Part shown: positions 7,292-16,073 of the stretch, one piece after another
Numbering within the stretch: the stretch's first letter is position 1
Layout: the number at the start of each line of letters is the position of its first letter
NCBI GenBank assembly: GCA_035253685.1
Contig: DATFBR010000072.1
Location: 1 to 16,073 of the forward strand
From: DASRTE01 sp035253685
Lineage (GTDB): Bacteria; Actinomycetota; Actinomycetes; Jiangellales; Jiangellaceae
Direction of reading: 5' to 3'
Length of the DNA: 16,073 nt
Made by a program: the position numbers and the translations under genes
Notes under the pieces: model-generated
Databases searched by the model: none
What the model saw: only the letters and a program-made list of their open reading frames with translations
Told to the model about the DNA's origin: nothing

Positions 7292-7813
7292 TCAGGACAC
7301 ACCCCTGGCTGCGACGGCGCCGTAGTACTCCGTCGCGTCCCTGCGATAGAGCAACCAGAGGATGGCGCCGGCGAGAACGATCGACACGATGCTGACGACG
7401 ACCCCGAAGCCCCTGGTCTGACTCACGTTGTACAGGCTCAGGACGACGTTGAGCCCGAAGAGGACGGTGGCGACGATTCGGGCCCAGGCAAGGCCACGTC
7501 CGTTCGCCCGAGCCATCCAGAGCCAGAGACCGACCGCGATGAGGCCGATGATCACGCCGACGCCGGTCGCGACGTTGACGGCGCGGTCGATCTCGCCGCT
7601 CGTCATGTCCGGGTTGTCCTCGATCACCTGATCACGCATGACATCGCGGGTGGTCAGACCGAACAGCATGCCGAGCAACGACAGGCCCGCGCCGACGTAC
7701 ATGAGCTTCACCGCCGCCACGACCGATGGCGGCGCCCCAGAGGTCGAGCTCGCAGGTACGTGATCCATGTCCGCCGGCAGCCTGCCGTCCGGATCGGGCG
7801 GCGTCGTGCTCAT
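7292..7813 (-). CDS. Four-TM membrane protein, paralogue 1 (hypothetical)
   Basis: This 173-aa protein is the shorter paralogue of the 222-aa product downstream. Both start with MSTTPP, but here the hydrophilic head is only ~30 residues (DPDGRLPADMDHVPASSTSGAPP) and lacks the poly-Pro runs. Four hydrophobic segments are visible: LMYVGAGLSLLGMLFGL, VGVIIGLIAVGLWLWMA, IVATVLFGLNVVLSLYNV and VVSIVSIVLAGAILWLLY. The first loop again carries an RDQ...DNPDMTSGEID acidic motif. By eye roughly half of the aligned positions are identical, which points to tandem duplication. The start ATG at 7813 lies 27 bp from the divergent amidase GTG, so the two genes share a very short control region. I recognise no functional family. 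Confidence 0.8.
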   Translation of the reverse strand: MSTTPPDPDGRLPADMDHVPASSTSGAPPSVVAAVKLMYVGAGLSLLGMLFGLTTRDVMRDQVIEDNPDMTSGEIDRAVNVATGVGVIIGLIAVGLWLWMARANGRGLAWARIVATVLFGLNVVLSLYNVSQTRGFGVVVSIVSIVLAGAILWLLYRRDATEYYGAVAARGVS

Positions 7814-7828
7814 GACGTGACCATCTCA

Positions 7829-7834
7829 TACCTT
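7829..7834 (+). promoter_or_regulatory. -10 box (TACCTT) for leaderless amidase transcript
   Basis: TACCTT fits TAnnnT and ends 6 nt before GTG 7841, the spacing at which transcription would begin on the start codon. No Shine-Dalgarno is present upstream of the GTG, which agrees with leaderless translation. The octamer ACGTGACC occurs twice around it (7815-7822 and 7839-7846). Confidence 0.5.
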
Positions 7835-7840
7835 GGCCAC

Positions 7841-9268
7841 GTGACCGAGATCCACGACCTCACGGCCCTGGAACTGGCTTCGGCGATCCGGCGGCGTGAG
7901 GTCTCCGCGTCGGATGTCCTCGACCACACCATGGAGCGCGCGGCCCGGCTCGGCGACCGAGTCGGTGCCTTCGTCGTGCTGACCCCGGAACTTGCCCGGC
8001 AGCAGGCCAAGGCGGCGGATCGGGCCGTGCTCGCCGGCGATGACCTGCCGCCGTTTCTCGGGGTTCCGTGTCCGATCAAGGACCTGACGATGGTCTCCGG
8101 CGTGCCGATCGGCTCCGGCAGCGCGGCCCTGACCGGAACCGTCGCATCGGTCGACGACGGTGTCACCACCTTGCTGCACGCGGCGGGCACCGTCATGGTG
8201 GGGAAGACCACGACGCCGGAGTTCGGGCTGCCGTGTTACACCGAGCCTGACGTCGCGCCACCTGCCCGTACGCCGTGGGACCTGGACCGGTCCGCCGGCG
8301 GTTCCAGCGGTGGCGCGGCGGCGGCGGTGGCGGCGGGCATCGTGCCGATCGCGCATGGTTCTGACGGCGGAGGCTCCATCCGGATTCCGGCCAGCGCGTG
8401 CGGTCTGGTGGGGCTGAAGCCGACCCGCGGACGGGTCAGTGCCGGGCCTCATGGCGTCGACGGAGCCGGGCTCGCCGTGCACGGTGTGCTCACGCGCGAC
8501 GTCAGGGACACCGCGGCCGCGCTCGACGTGCTCGCCACCGGCTGGCCGGGCGACCTGTACGTGCTGCCACGGCCGGCAGCTACGTTCCTCGAGGCGTGCG
8601 ACCGTGATCCGCCCGCGCTACACGTGGGCGTCCTGGTCACACCGGTCATCGCCGAGGGCGCCGTCGTCGACCGGGAATGTCTGGATGCGGTTCGGGATAC
8701 GACCGCGCTGCTCACGGACCTCGGGCACCGGGTGGAGGTGGCGCCGGTGCCGTTCCCGGCCGAGAGGTGGGCGGCATTCGAGGCGATCTGGTCGGTTCTT
8801 GCCGCCGCCATCCCGGTGCCGCCGGGAACCGAGCACCTGCTCGTGGCGCTGACGCAGTGGCTGCGGGAAGGCGGGAGCCGGGTCTCGGGTGTCGCCTACG
8901 CACAGGCGATCGCGAACATGCAGACCACCACGCGCGACACGGCGCGCGCCTGGGCCGACTACGACGTCGTCGTCTCACCGACGCTGGCCCGCCTCCCGGC
9001 GCGGGTGGGGGAGTTGCGCAACGACGCCGATCCGGCCGCCGACTTCGCCGCGCAGAGCGCCTACACACCGTGGACCAGTGTGTGGAACCTCACCGGGCGC
9101 CCCGCGGTGAGCCTGCCGCTCCACCGGGCCGAGGTGGCCGGCGTGACGCTGCCCGTTGGTGTCATGCTCGGCGGGCGGCACGGCGGCGAGGCGACGCTGC
9201 TGGCGCTGGCGGCACAGCTGGAGTCGGCGCGTCCATGGCGCGCGGTGCGCCCCGCGCTGGTCGGGTGA
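7841..9268 (+). CDS. Amidase signature family protein
   Basis: This soluble hydrolase of about 475 aa belongs to the amidase-signature family, which uses a Ser-cisSer-Lys triad to cleave amides. The triad is complete: Lys80 in CPIKDL, cis-Ser155 in AGGSSGGAAA, and nucleophile Ser179 in HGSDGGGSIRIPAS, followed by the conserved CGLVGLKPTRGRVS. Length is normal for the family, with no signal peptide. I chose GTG 7841 (VTEIHDLTALELASAIRRREVSA) because the family normally starts just before this first helix and because the TAnnnT box sits 6 nt upstream. The frame is open back to 7760, but that would overlap the divergent gene. Substrate specificity cannot be read. It is not a clear GatA: there are no gatB or gatC neighbours. 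An 84-bp gap separates it from the LLM oxidoreductase, so the two are probably cotranscribed. Confidence 0.9.
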   Translation: MTEIHDLTALELASAIRRREVSASDVLDHTMERAARLGDRVGAFVVLTPELARQQAKAADRAVLAGDDLPPFLGVPCPIKDLTMVSGVPIGSGSAALTGTVASVDDGVTTLLHAAGTVMVGKTTTPEFGLPCYTEPDVAPPARTPWDLDRSAGGSSGGAAAAVAAGIVPIAHGSDGGGSIRIPASACGLVGLKPTRGRVSAGPHGVDGAGLAVHGVLTRDVRDTAAALDVLATGWPGDLYVLPRPAATFLEACDRDPPALHVGVLVTPVIAEGAVVDRECLDAVRDTTALLTDLGHRVEVAPVPFPAERWAAFEAIWSVLAAAIPVPPGTEHLLVALTQWLREGGSRVSGVAYAQAIANMQTTTRDTARAWADYDVVVSPTLARLPARVGELRNDADPAADFAAQSAYTPWTSVWNLTGRPAVSLPLHRAEVAGVTLPVGVMLGGRHGGEATLLALAAQLESARPWRAVRPALVG

Positions 9269-9352
9269 CGCGACCGGACCCGGCCGAGCTCCGCGGCGGA
9301 ACAGCGGGCCGGCGTACGGGGTTGCTGCGGGAGATCCCAGGAGGTGCTGTCC

Positions 9353-10234
9353 ATGTCCGAGTTCGGTCGCGACCCGAGCTTCGGCTGTTTCCTCGTCCCG
9401 AACGCGGCCGATCCCCTGCTCGACACCGCGCGCAAGGTAGAGCGGCTCGGCCTCGATTACGTCGGTGTACAGGACCATCCGTACCAGAGACGCTACGTGG
9501 ACACGTTCTCCCTCATGGCGGCGATACTCGCCACGACGACGACCCTGCGGGTCTTCCCGGACGTGGCGAACCTCCCGCTGCGCCCCCCCGCCGTGCTGGC
9601 GAAGACGGCCGCGACGCTCGACGTGCTCTCCGGCGGCCGCTTCGAGCTCGGGCTCGGTGCGGGCAGCTTCTGGGACGCGATCGAGGGGTACGGCGGCATC
9701 CGCCGGTCACCCGGCGAGTCGCTCGACCAGCTCGCGGAGGGCATCGAGGTGATCCGCCGGATCTGGAGCGGCGAACGGAACCTGCGGTTCGAGGGTGACT
9801 TCTACCACCTGCGGGGTGTCCACTCCGGGCCGGTGCCCGTGCACGACATCAGCATCTGGGTCGGTGCCTACCGCCCGCGGGCGTTGCACCTGACCGGTCG
9901 ACTTGCCGACGGCTGGGTGCCCTCCATCCGCCCCGACCTGATCGCCCGGTTGGCGGAGCTGAACGCACGGGTCGACGACGGTGCGGCCGAGGCCGGGCGC
10001 GCCCCGGGTGATGTCCGCAGGGTCTTCAACGTGAACGGCTCTATCACCGATGGCCGGTCCGAGGGATTCCTGAACGGCCCGGTCGCACAGTGGGCGGACG
10101 AGTTGAGCTCGCTGGTGGTCGACCACCGGGCGCAGATCATCGTGTTCTGGGCCGCGAGTGACGAGGAGCCCGATCAGTTGCGCCGGTTCGCCCAGGAGGT
10201 CGTTCCGGCCACCCGCGCCCGCCTGTCCGGCTGA
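9353..10234 (+). CDS. LLM class flavin/F420-dependent oxidoreductase
   Basis: This 293-aa cytoplasmic enzyme is of the luciferase-like (bacterial luciferase superfamily) TIM-barrel class. Typical elements are the N-terminal FGCFLVPNAADPLLDTARKVE helix, GLDYVGVQDHPYQ, the strand with TTTLRVFPDVANLPLRPPAVLAKTAATLD, GRFELGLGAG, the middle IWVGAYRPRALHLTGRLADGWVPS, and a C-terminal IIVFWAAS helix region. The family uses FMN or F420 to oxidise or reduce small organic substrates; actinobacterial members often use F420, but which cofactor applies here is not visible. The start is secure: AGGAGG at 9339-9344 is 8 nt before ATG 9353. Following the amidase in the same direction, it may act on the same compound or its hydrolysis product; that link is inferred. 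Confidence 0.9.
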   Translation: MSEFGRDPSFGCFLVPNAADPLLDTARKVERLGLDYVGVQDHPYQRRYVDTFSLMAAILATTTTLRVFPDVANLPLRPPAVLAKTAATLDVLSGGRFELGLGAGSFWDAIEGYGGIRRSPGESLDQLAEGIEVIRRIWSGERNLRFEGDFYHLRGVHSGPVPVHDISIWVGAYRPRALHLTGRLADGWVPSIRPDLIARLAELNARVDDGAAEAGRAPGDVRRVFNVNGSITDGRSEGFLNGPVAQWADELSSLVVDHRAQIIVFWAASDEEPDQLRRFAQEVVPATRARLSG

Positions 10235-10253
10235 GGACCTGACGGCCTGCATT

Positions 10254-10269
10254 CGGGGTCGAAGCCCCG
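10254..10269. terminator. Short GC hairpin between convergent genes, possible terminator
   Basis: CGGGG (10254-10258) and CCCCG (10265-10269) flank a 6-nt loop, in the 40-bp gap between the oxidoreductase stop and the pepN stop. There is no T-tract. It is a weak structure, but it is the only one in the gap and is well placed to serve both genes. Confidence 0.4.
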
Positions 10270-10274
10270 CTCGG

Positions 10275-12851
<2,577 letters not shown>

Positions 12852-12924
12852 GCGCCCGATCCTGGCAGATCCGTGCAGGCGCGCGAAGTCCGACATCGAC
12901 CACTGTGGCTGGCAGGATGGCGCC

Positions 12925-13407
12925 ATGCGCGTCCACCTGGGTTCCGATCATGCCGGTTTCGACGTCAAGAACGTCGTCGCCGAGGCACTGCGGGGGGACG
13001 GCCACGAGGTCGTCGACCATGGTGCGTTCACCTTCGACGAGGACGACGACTATCCCGTCTATTGCCTTCGTGCCGCCGATGCCGTCGCACACGACGATGC
13101 CAGCCTGGGTGTGGTGCTGGGTGGTTCGGGCAATGGTGAGCAGATCGCCGCGAACAAGGTACGCGGCGTCCGGGCAGCGCTGGCCTGGAGCGAAGACACC
13201 GCTCGGCTGTCACGTCAACACAACGACGCGCGCGTCGTGGCGGTCGGGGCGCGCGCCCACCCGGTCGACGAGGTCGTCGGATTCGTGCGAGTGTTCCTGG
13301 CGACGGCCTTCTCGGGCGACGAGCGGCATGCCCGCCGGATCGAAATGCTCAGTCACTACGAGCAGACCGGGGAGCTTCCTCTTCTCTCGGGCGATCCTTC
13401 TGCATGA
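12925..13407 (+). CDS. rpiB: Ribose-5-phosphate isomerase B
   Basis: This 160-aa enzyme interconverts ribose 5-phosphate and ribulose 5-phosphate in the pentose phosphate pathway. The N-terminal MRVHLGSDHAGFDVK carries the RpiB/LacA phosphate-binding signature (Asp8, His9), and GGSGNGEQIAANKVRGVRAALAW is the active-site loop. At the position where many bacterial RpiBs have the catalytic Cys (GTGxG then C or S), this protein has Glu72 in SGNGEQ. This matches the actinobacterial type known from Mycobacterium tuberculosis RpiB, where a Glu is the base. HNDARVVAVGAR is the later conserved block. ATG 12925 is preceded by AGGATGG ending 6 nt upstream. It is full length and divergent from pepN. Confidence 0.95.
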   Translation: MRVHLGSDHAGFDVKNVVAEALRGDGHEVVDHGAFTFDEDDDYPVYCLRAADAVAHDDASLGVVLGGSGNGEQIAANKVRGVRAALAWSEDTARLSRQHNDARVVAVGARAHPVDEVVGFVRVFLATAFSGDERHARRIEMLSHYEQTGELPLLSGDPSA

Positions 13408-13579
13408 ACTCGGCGACGAGCTCGTCATCGGGCCGGGAGACATCGCGCGCCCGCAGCGCACCGGAGACACCGACCTGTGACCGTCGGTCGACGTGGTCCA
13501 TCCGGCGATCGGGCGCCTTCCCACGGCCGGCCATGCACCGACGGTACGTCATGTCTATGGTGCAGCGCGCAACGACCGC

Positions 13580-13585
13580 TACTGT
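13580..13585 (+). promoter_or_regulatory. -10 box (TACTGT) for leaderless phosphatase transcript
   Basis: TACTGT fits TAnnnT and is followed by exactly 6 nt and then GTG 13592, with no ribosome site between. This is the same architecture as the amidase gene in this window. No clear -35 is visible. Confidence 0.5.
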
Positions 13586-13591
13586 CACGGC

Positions 13592-14689
13592 GTGACCACG
13601 AGCTTCGACCGGATCGGCAGAAGGCGACCCGCCCGTCGTCGCCTGGCCACCCGGCTGGGGCGGCTGTTCGATCGCGGGCCGGTGGTGCTCTTCTCGCTCC
13701 TGCTGGTGATCGTCGTGGCCTACATCGTCCGCATGACGCTGCCCGGCACCATCCCGCTCAGTCTGTACGTCCTTCCCGTCCTGCTCGGCGGCTTCGCCCT
13801 GTCGGTCCCGTCGATGTTGGTGGTGGCGGTGGCGACTGGAGTCGCCTTGGTGGCGGAGGGCGTGATTCACGGTGTCGACGAGCTGTTCGTCGGACTCGTG
13901 TTGGTAGTCGCGGTCACGGCCATTGTCGCGTTCGGGTCCGCACGGTCACGTGCCCGCCTCGGTGTCAAGGGGACAGTCGGCGAGTCGATGCTCGTCGACC
14001 TGCGCGACAGGTTGCGCGCGCAGGGCGAGATGCCCGAACTGCCGCGCGGCTGGGAGGTCGAGGTCGTGCACCGCTCGGCGGGCACGTCGACGTTCTCCGG
14101 CGACTTCCTCGTCGCCTCGCGGTCATCCGATGGCCTTGTCCTCGAGGTAGCACTCGTGGATGTCTCGGGTAAGGGCCTCGGCGCGGGAACGAGGGCGCTT
14201 CTCCTGTCCGGTGCGTTCGGGGGCCTGCTGGGCTCCCTTCCGCCCGCGGAGTTCCTTCCGGCGGCCAACGCCTACCTGCTGAGACAGGAATGGGCGGAGG
14301 GCTTCGCGACCGCGGTCTACCTCGTCATCGACCTCGACACCGGCGAGTACCAGGTCCGGTCGGCGGGGCACCCCCCGGCCGTGCACTTCCACAGCGGCTC
14401 GGGTCAGTGGCGGATCCTGGAGGCCACCGGCGGATTGCTCGGTGTGTTCGAGAAGGACGATTACGTGCCGGCCGAAGGTGTCCTGCGTTCCGGCGACGCC
14501 CTGCTGTTGTTCACCGACGGCATGGTCGAGACCCCGCGGCGCGATCTGGCCGACGGCATCGACAAGCTTCAGGGCGAGGCCGAGCGGCTGGTGGCACGGG
14601 GCTTTCGGCATGGCGCTCGGCGCCTGATCGACGCCGTCGCCTCTTCCGACGCCGACGACCGAGCGCTGATCTTCCTCTGGCGAACCTGA
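13592..14689 (+). CDS. Membrane-anchored SpoIIE/PP2C-type serine phosphatase
   Basis: This 365-aa protein has an Arg-rich N-terminus (RIGRRRPARRRLATRLGR), three to four hydrophobic segments between about residues 30 and 115 (VVLFSLLLVIVVAYIV; LYVLPVLLGGFAL; MLVVAVATGVALVAEG; VGLVLVVAVTAIVAF), and a cytoplasmic SpoIIE-type PP2C domain from about 150. Metal-binding and active-site motifs are intact: FSGDF (Asp171), VDVSGKGLGAG (Asp190), SAGHPPA, LLLFTDGMVE (Asp309) and DADDRALIFL (Asp355/356). Such enzymes usually dephosphorylate anti-anti-sigma factors in partner-switching control of stress sigma factors, but no such partner is in the window. There is no PAS or GAF sensor, so the membrane part may be the sensory input. 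GTG 13592 is chosen because a TAnnnT box lies 6 nt upstream and upstream codons look non-coding. Confidence 0.9.
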   Translation: MTTSFDRIGRRRPARRRLATRLGRLFDRGPVVLFSLLLVIVVAYIVRMTLPGTIPLSLYVLPVLLGGFALSVPSMLVVAVATGVALVAEGVIHGVDELFVGLVLVVAVTAIVAFGSARSRARLGVKGTVGESMLVDLRDRLRAQGEMPELPRGWEVEVVHRSAGTSTFSGDFLVASRSSDGLVLEVALVDVSGKGLGAGTRALLLSGAFGGLLGSLPPAEFLPAANAYLLRQEWAEGFATAVYLVIDLDTGEYQVRSAGHPPAVHFHSGSGQWRILEATGGLLGVFEKDDYVPAEGVLRSGDALLLFTDGMVETPRRDLADGIDKLQGEAERLVARGFRHGARRLIDAVASSDADDRALIFLWRT

Positions 14690-14700
14690 CACCCGCGGGG

Positions 14701-14744
14701 TGCGTCCAGGGCGCGGAGGCCGGGAGTCCGGCAAACTGGACGCA
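14701..14744 (+). repeat. Inverted repeat A (9-bp arms) in leader of molybdenum enzyme gene
   Basis: TGCGTCCAG (14701-14709) and CTGGACGCA (14736-14744) are perfect reverse complements separated by 26 nt. The right arm overlaps the left arm of inverted repeat B (14732-14741), so in RNA the two stems cannot form at once. Confidence 0.55.
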
Positions 14745-14790
14745 GCTCGTGCGACACGCCGGCGTGTCATCTTCAATCGAGTCCAGTTTG
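14732..14790 (+). repeat. Inverted repeat B: 10-bp arms concentric with a 16-bp palindrome
   Basis: CAAACTGGAC (14732-14741) and GTCCAGTTTG (14781-14790) are perfect reverse complements. Between them lies a perfect 16-bp palindrome, GACACGCCGGCGTGTC (14753-14768), whose centre is within half a base of the outer repeat's centre. The 204-bp gap between the phosphatase and the molybdenum enzyme is otherwise featureless. It may be an operator array or an RNA leader structure; no T-tract follows. The repeats are seen directly; the role is inferred. Confidence 0.6.
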
Positions 14791-14893
14791 GGGGCACGGG
14801 GAAGACCGCCTCTGGGCTCGTGCGGGCAGATCGTGCATTCTTCGAGGAACGGCGCGGGACATCGAGCGCATCGGGTCGACGGCTTGGGGTGAC

Positions 14894-15997
14894 ATGGAGG
14901 CACTCGACGCATGGGTCAGCCCGCCGGCGCGCGTGGCGGAGCCGGGCGAGGGCATAACCATCGACGAGCTCCGGTTGGCGGCCCGCAATCACGGCATGCC
15001 GCTCGAGGCGCTGCGGTACGACGTGACGCCGATCGGACTCCACTACCTGCTGACGCACTACGACGTTCCCCATGTCGAACCCGATACGTGGCGGCTGAGG
15101 ATCGGCGGCCACGTCGAGCACCCGCTGGTGCTCGATCTCGACGACATCCGGTCACGTGCCACGGTGACGAGGCGAATCACGCTCGAGTGCGCCGGCAACG
15201 GCCGCGCGCGGCTCGCCCCGCGTCCGGTGAGCCAGCCCTGGGTGGACGAGGCCGTTGGCACCGCCGAATGGACCGGCACGCCCCTGGCGCCTCTCCTGCG
15301 CGAAGCCGGCCTTGCTCCGAGTGCGGTCGACGTCACGTTCGCCGGCGCCGACCACGGCGTGGAGCGGGGTGTCGAGCAGACGTACCGGCGCGGGCTGTCC
15401 GTGGCCGAGGCGTTGCGTGATGACGTTCTCCTCGTCCATGAAATGAACGGCGGGCCATTGCCGCCTCAGCATGGCGCACCGCTGCGCCTGCTGGTGCCCG
15501 GTTGGTACGGGATGGCGCAGGTGAAGTGGCTGACCGAGATCCAGGTTCTCGATGCACCGTTCGACGGCTACCAGAACAGCACCGCATACCGGATCACGCG
15601 TGATCCGGACGAGCCGGGTGAGCCGGTGACACGGATCCGGCCGCGAGCGTTGCTCCAGCCGCCGGGCTTCCCGGACTTCCAGACTCGTGCGCGCATCGTC
15701 GAGCGGGGCACCCACCTGCTGACCGGCCGCGCATGGTCGGGCTGGGGTGAGGTGACTCGTGTCGACATCAGCGTCGACGGTGGCCAGAACTGGGACGAGG
15801 CCCGGCTGGGCCCCAGACCGGATCGGTTCGAATGGCGGTCGTGGCAGTGGAGCTGGGATGCCCATAGCCGGGGAAGGTTCGAGCTGTGTGTCCGTGCCGG
15901 CGACGCCGCCGGCAACGTCCAGCCCCTCGAACAGACGTGGAACCGCCAGGGCATGGCCAACAATCACGTACAACGCGTCGCCGTGATGGTTCGGTGA
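14894..15997 (+). CDS. Sulfite oxidase-family molybdopterin-dependent oxidoreductase
   Basis: This 367-aa protein is a complete molybdenum-cofactor enzyme without haem domain. Residues about 60-220 form the Moco domain: WRLRIGGHVEHPLVLDLDDI, the molybdenum-ligating Cys99 in LECAGNGR, GADHGVERGVEQTYRRGL, and HGAPLRLLVPGWYGMAQVKWL. Residues about 235-365 match the Mo-cofactor oxidoreductase dimerisation domain (WSGWGEVTRVDISVDGGQNW, then FELCVRAGDAAGNVQPLEQTWN). There is no Tat or Sec signal peptide, so a cytoplasmic location is expected, unlike many bacterial sulfite dehydrogenases. The family oxidises sulfite or reduces sulfoxides; the physiological substrate and electron acceptor are not evident. 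ATG 14894 is preceded by GGGG at 4 nt, a poor ribosome site, but no better start is in frame. A leader with overlapping inverted repeats lies upstream. Confidence 0.9.
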   Translation: MEALDAWVSPPARVAEPGEGITIDELRLAARNHGMPLEALRYDVTPIGLHYLLTHYDVPHVEPDTWRLRIGGHVEHPLVLDLDDIRSRATVTRRITLECAGNGRARLAPRPVSQPWVDEAVGTAEWTGTPLAPLLREAGLAPSAVDVTFAGADHGVERGVEQTYRRGLSVAEALRDDVLLVHEMNGGPLPPQHGAPLRLLVPGWYGMAQVKWLTEIQVLDAPFDGYQNSTAYRITRDPDEPGEPVTRIRPRALLQPPGFPDFQTRARIVERGTHLLTGRAWSGWGEVTRVDISVDGGQNWDEARLGPRPDRFEWRSWQWSWDAHSRGRFELCVRAGDAAGNVQPLEQTWNRQGMANNHVQRVAVMVR

Positions 15998-16001
15998 GGC
16001 G

Positions 16002-16015
16002 GGTCGATTTCGACC
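16002..16015 (+). terminator. Small hairpin after the molybdenum enzyme gene, possible terminator
   Basis: GGTCGA (16002-16007) and TCGACC (16010-16015) form a perfect inverted repeat 4 nt after the stop codon, in effect a 5-bp stem with an ATTT loop. There is no T-tract. The remaining 58 bases to the window edge hold no recognisable gene. Confidence 0.35.
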
Positions 16016-16073
16016 AGACCCCTGCACGCCGTCGACACCCGAGGGCCGCGGCTGGCCGGACGGTGGAGGTCTG

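Noticed and set aside
13469..13488. ACCGAC/GTCGGT inverted repeat after rpiB as a terminator
   Set aside because: It has only 6-bp arms with an 8-nt loop and no T-tract, about 60 nt past the stop; this is expected by chance in such GC-rich DNA.
14690..14702. CACCC-GCG-GGGTG hairpin directly after the phosphatase stop
   Set aside because: It is a 5-bp stem with a 3-nt loop and no T-tract, too short to call a terminator with confidence; it also overlaps the first arm of inverted repeat A.
14123..15121. 332-residue minus-strand frame spanning the phosphatase and molybdenum enzyme genes
   Set aside because: It runs antisense to the conserved PP2C motifs and crosses the repeat-bearing gap; composition is typical of a shadow frame.
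15152..16027. 291-residue minus-strand frame at the right end
   Set aside because: It is antisense to the Moco domain gene, with no domain or ribosome site recognised.

Overview
The window is a dense, high-GC stretch of what looks like the chromosome of an actinobacterium. The evidence is a very strong G/C bias at third codon positions, a large LuxR-type (LAL) ATPase regulator, an LLM-class (possibly F420-dependent) oxidoreductase, an actinobacterial-type RpiB with Glu in place of the catalytic Cys, a MeaA-type mutase, and two GTG-start genes with a TAnnnT box exactly 6 nt upstream (leaderless-transcript architecture). The genus cannot be fixed from sequence reading alone. I see no tRNA, rRNA, CRISPR array, insertion sequence or prophage gene.

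Layout. (1) 2-1267 (+): C-terminal part of a MeaA/ethylmalonyl-CoA mutase-type B12 enzyme, cut by the window edge, followed by a long hairpin shared with the convergent neighbour. (2) 3109-1368 (-): a two-gene ABC-2 exporter operon (ATPase, then permease) with a 4-bp start/stop overlap. (3) 3187-3230: a symmetric divergent control region with TAAGGT on both strands. (4) 3333-6499 (+): a 62-aa basic small protein, a strong 19-bp-arm hairpin, then a ~969-aa LAL regulator whose likely start codon lies 3 nt after the hairpin. (5) 7813-6540 (-): two tandem paralogous small membrane proteins. (6) 7841-10234 (+): an amidase-signature hydrolase and an LLM-class oxidoreductase, probably one operon. (7) 12851-10275 (-): aminopeptidase N, divergent from rpiB (12925-13407, +), with near mirror-image translation starts. 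(8) 13592-14689 (+): a membrane-anchored SpoIIE/PP2C-type phosphatase. (9) 14894-15997 (+): a soluble sulfite-oxidase-family molybdenum enzyme, preceded by a leader with overlapping, mutually exclusive inverted repeats.

Most genes are housekeeping or of common actinobacterial families, so I do not see a whole new multi-protein system. The points most worth a second look are non-coding: the hairpin abutting the LAL regulator start together with its upstream small ORF; the alternative-pairing inverted repeats in front of the molybdenum enzyme; the mirrored TAAGGT control region between the exporter and regulator operons; and the TAnnnT-N6-GTG leaderless starts.
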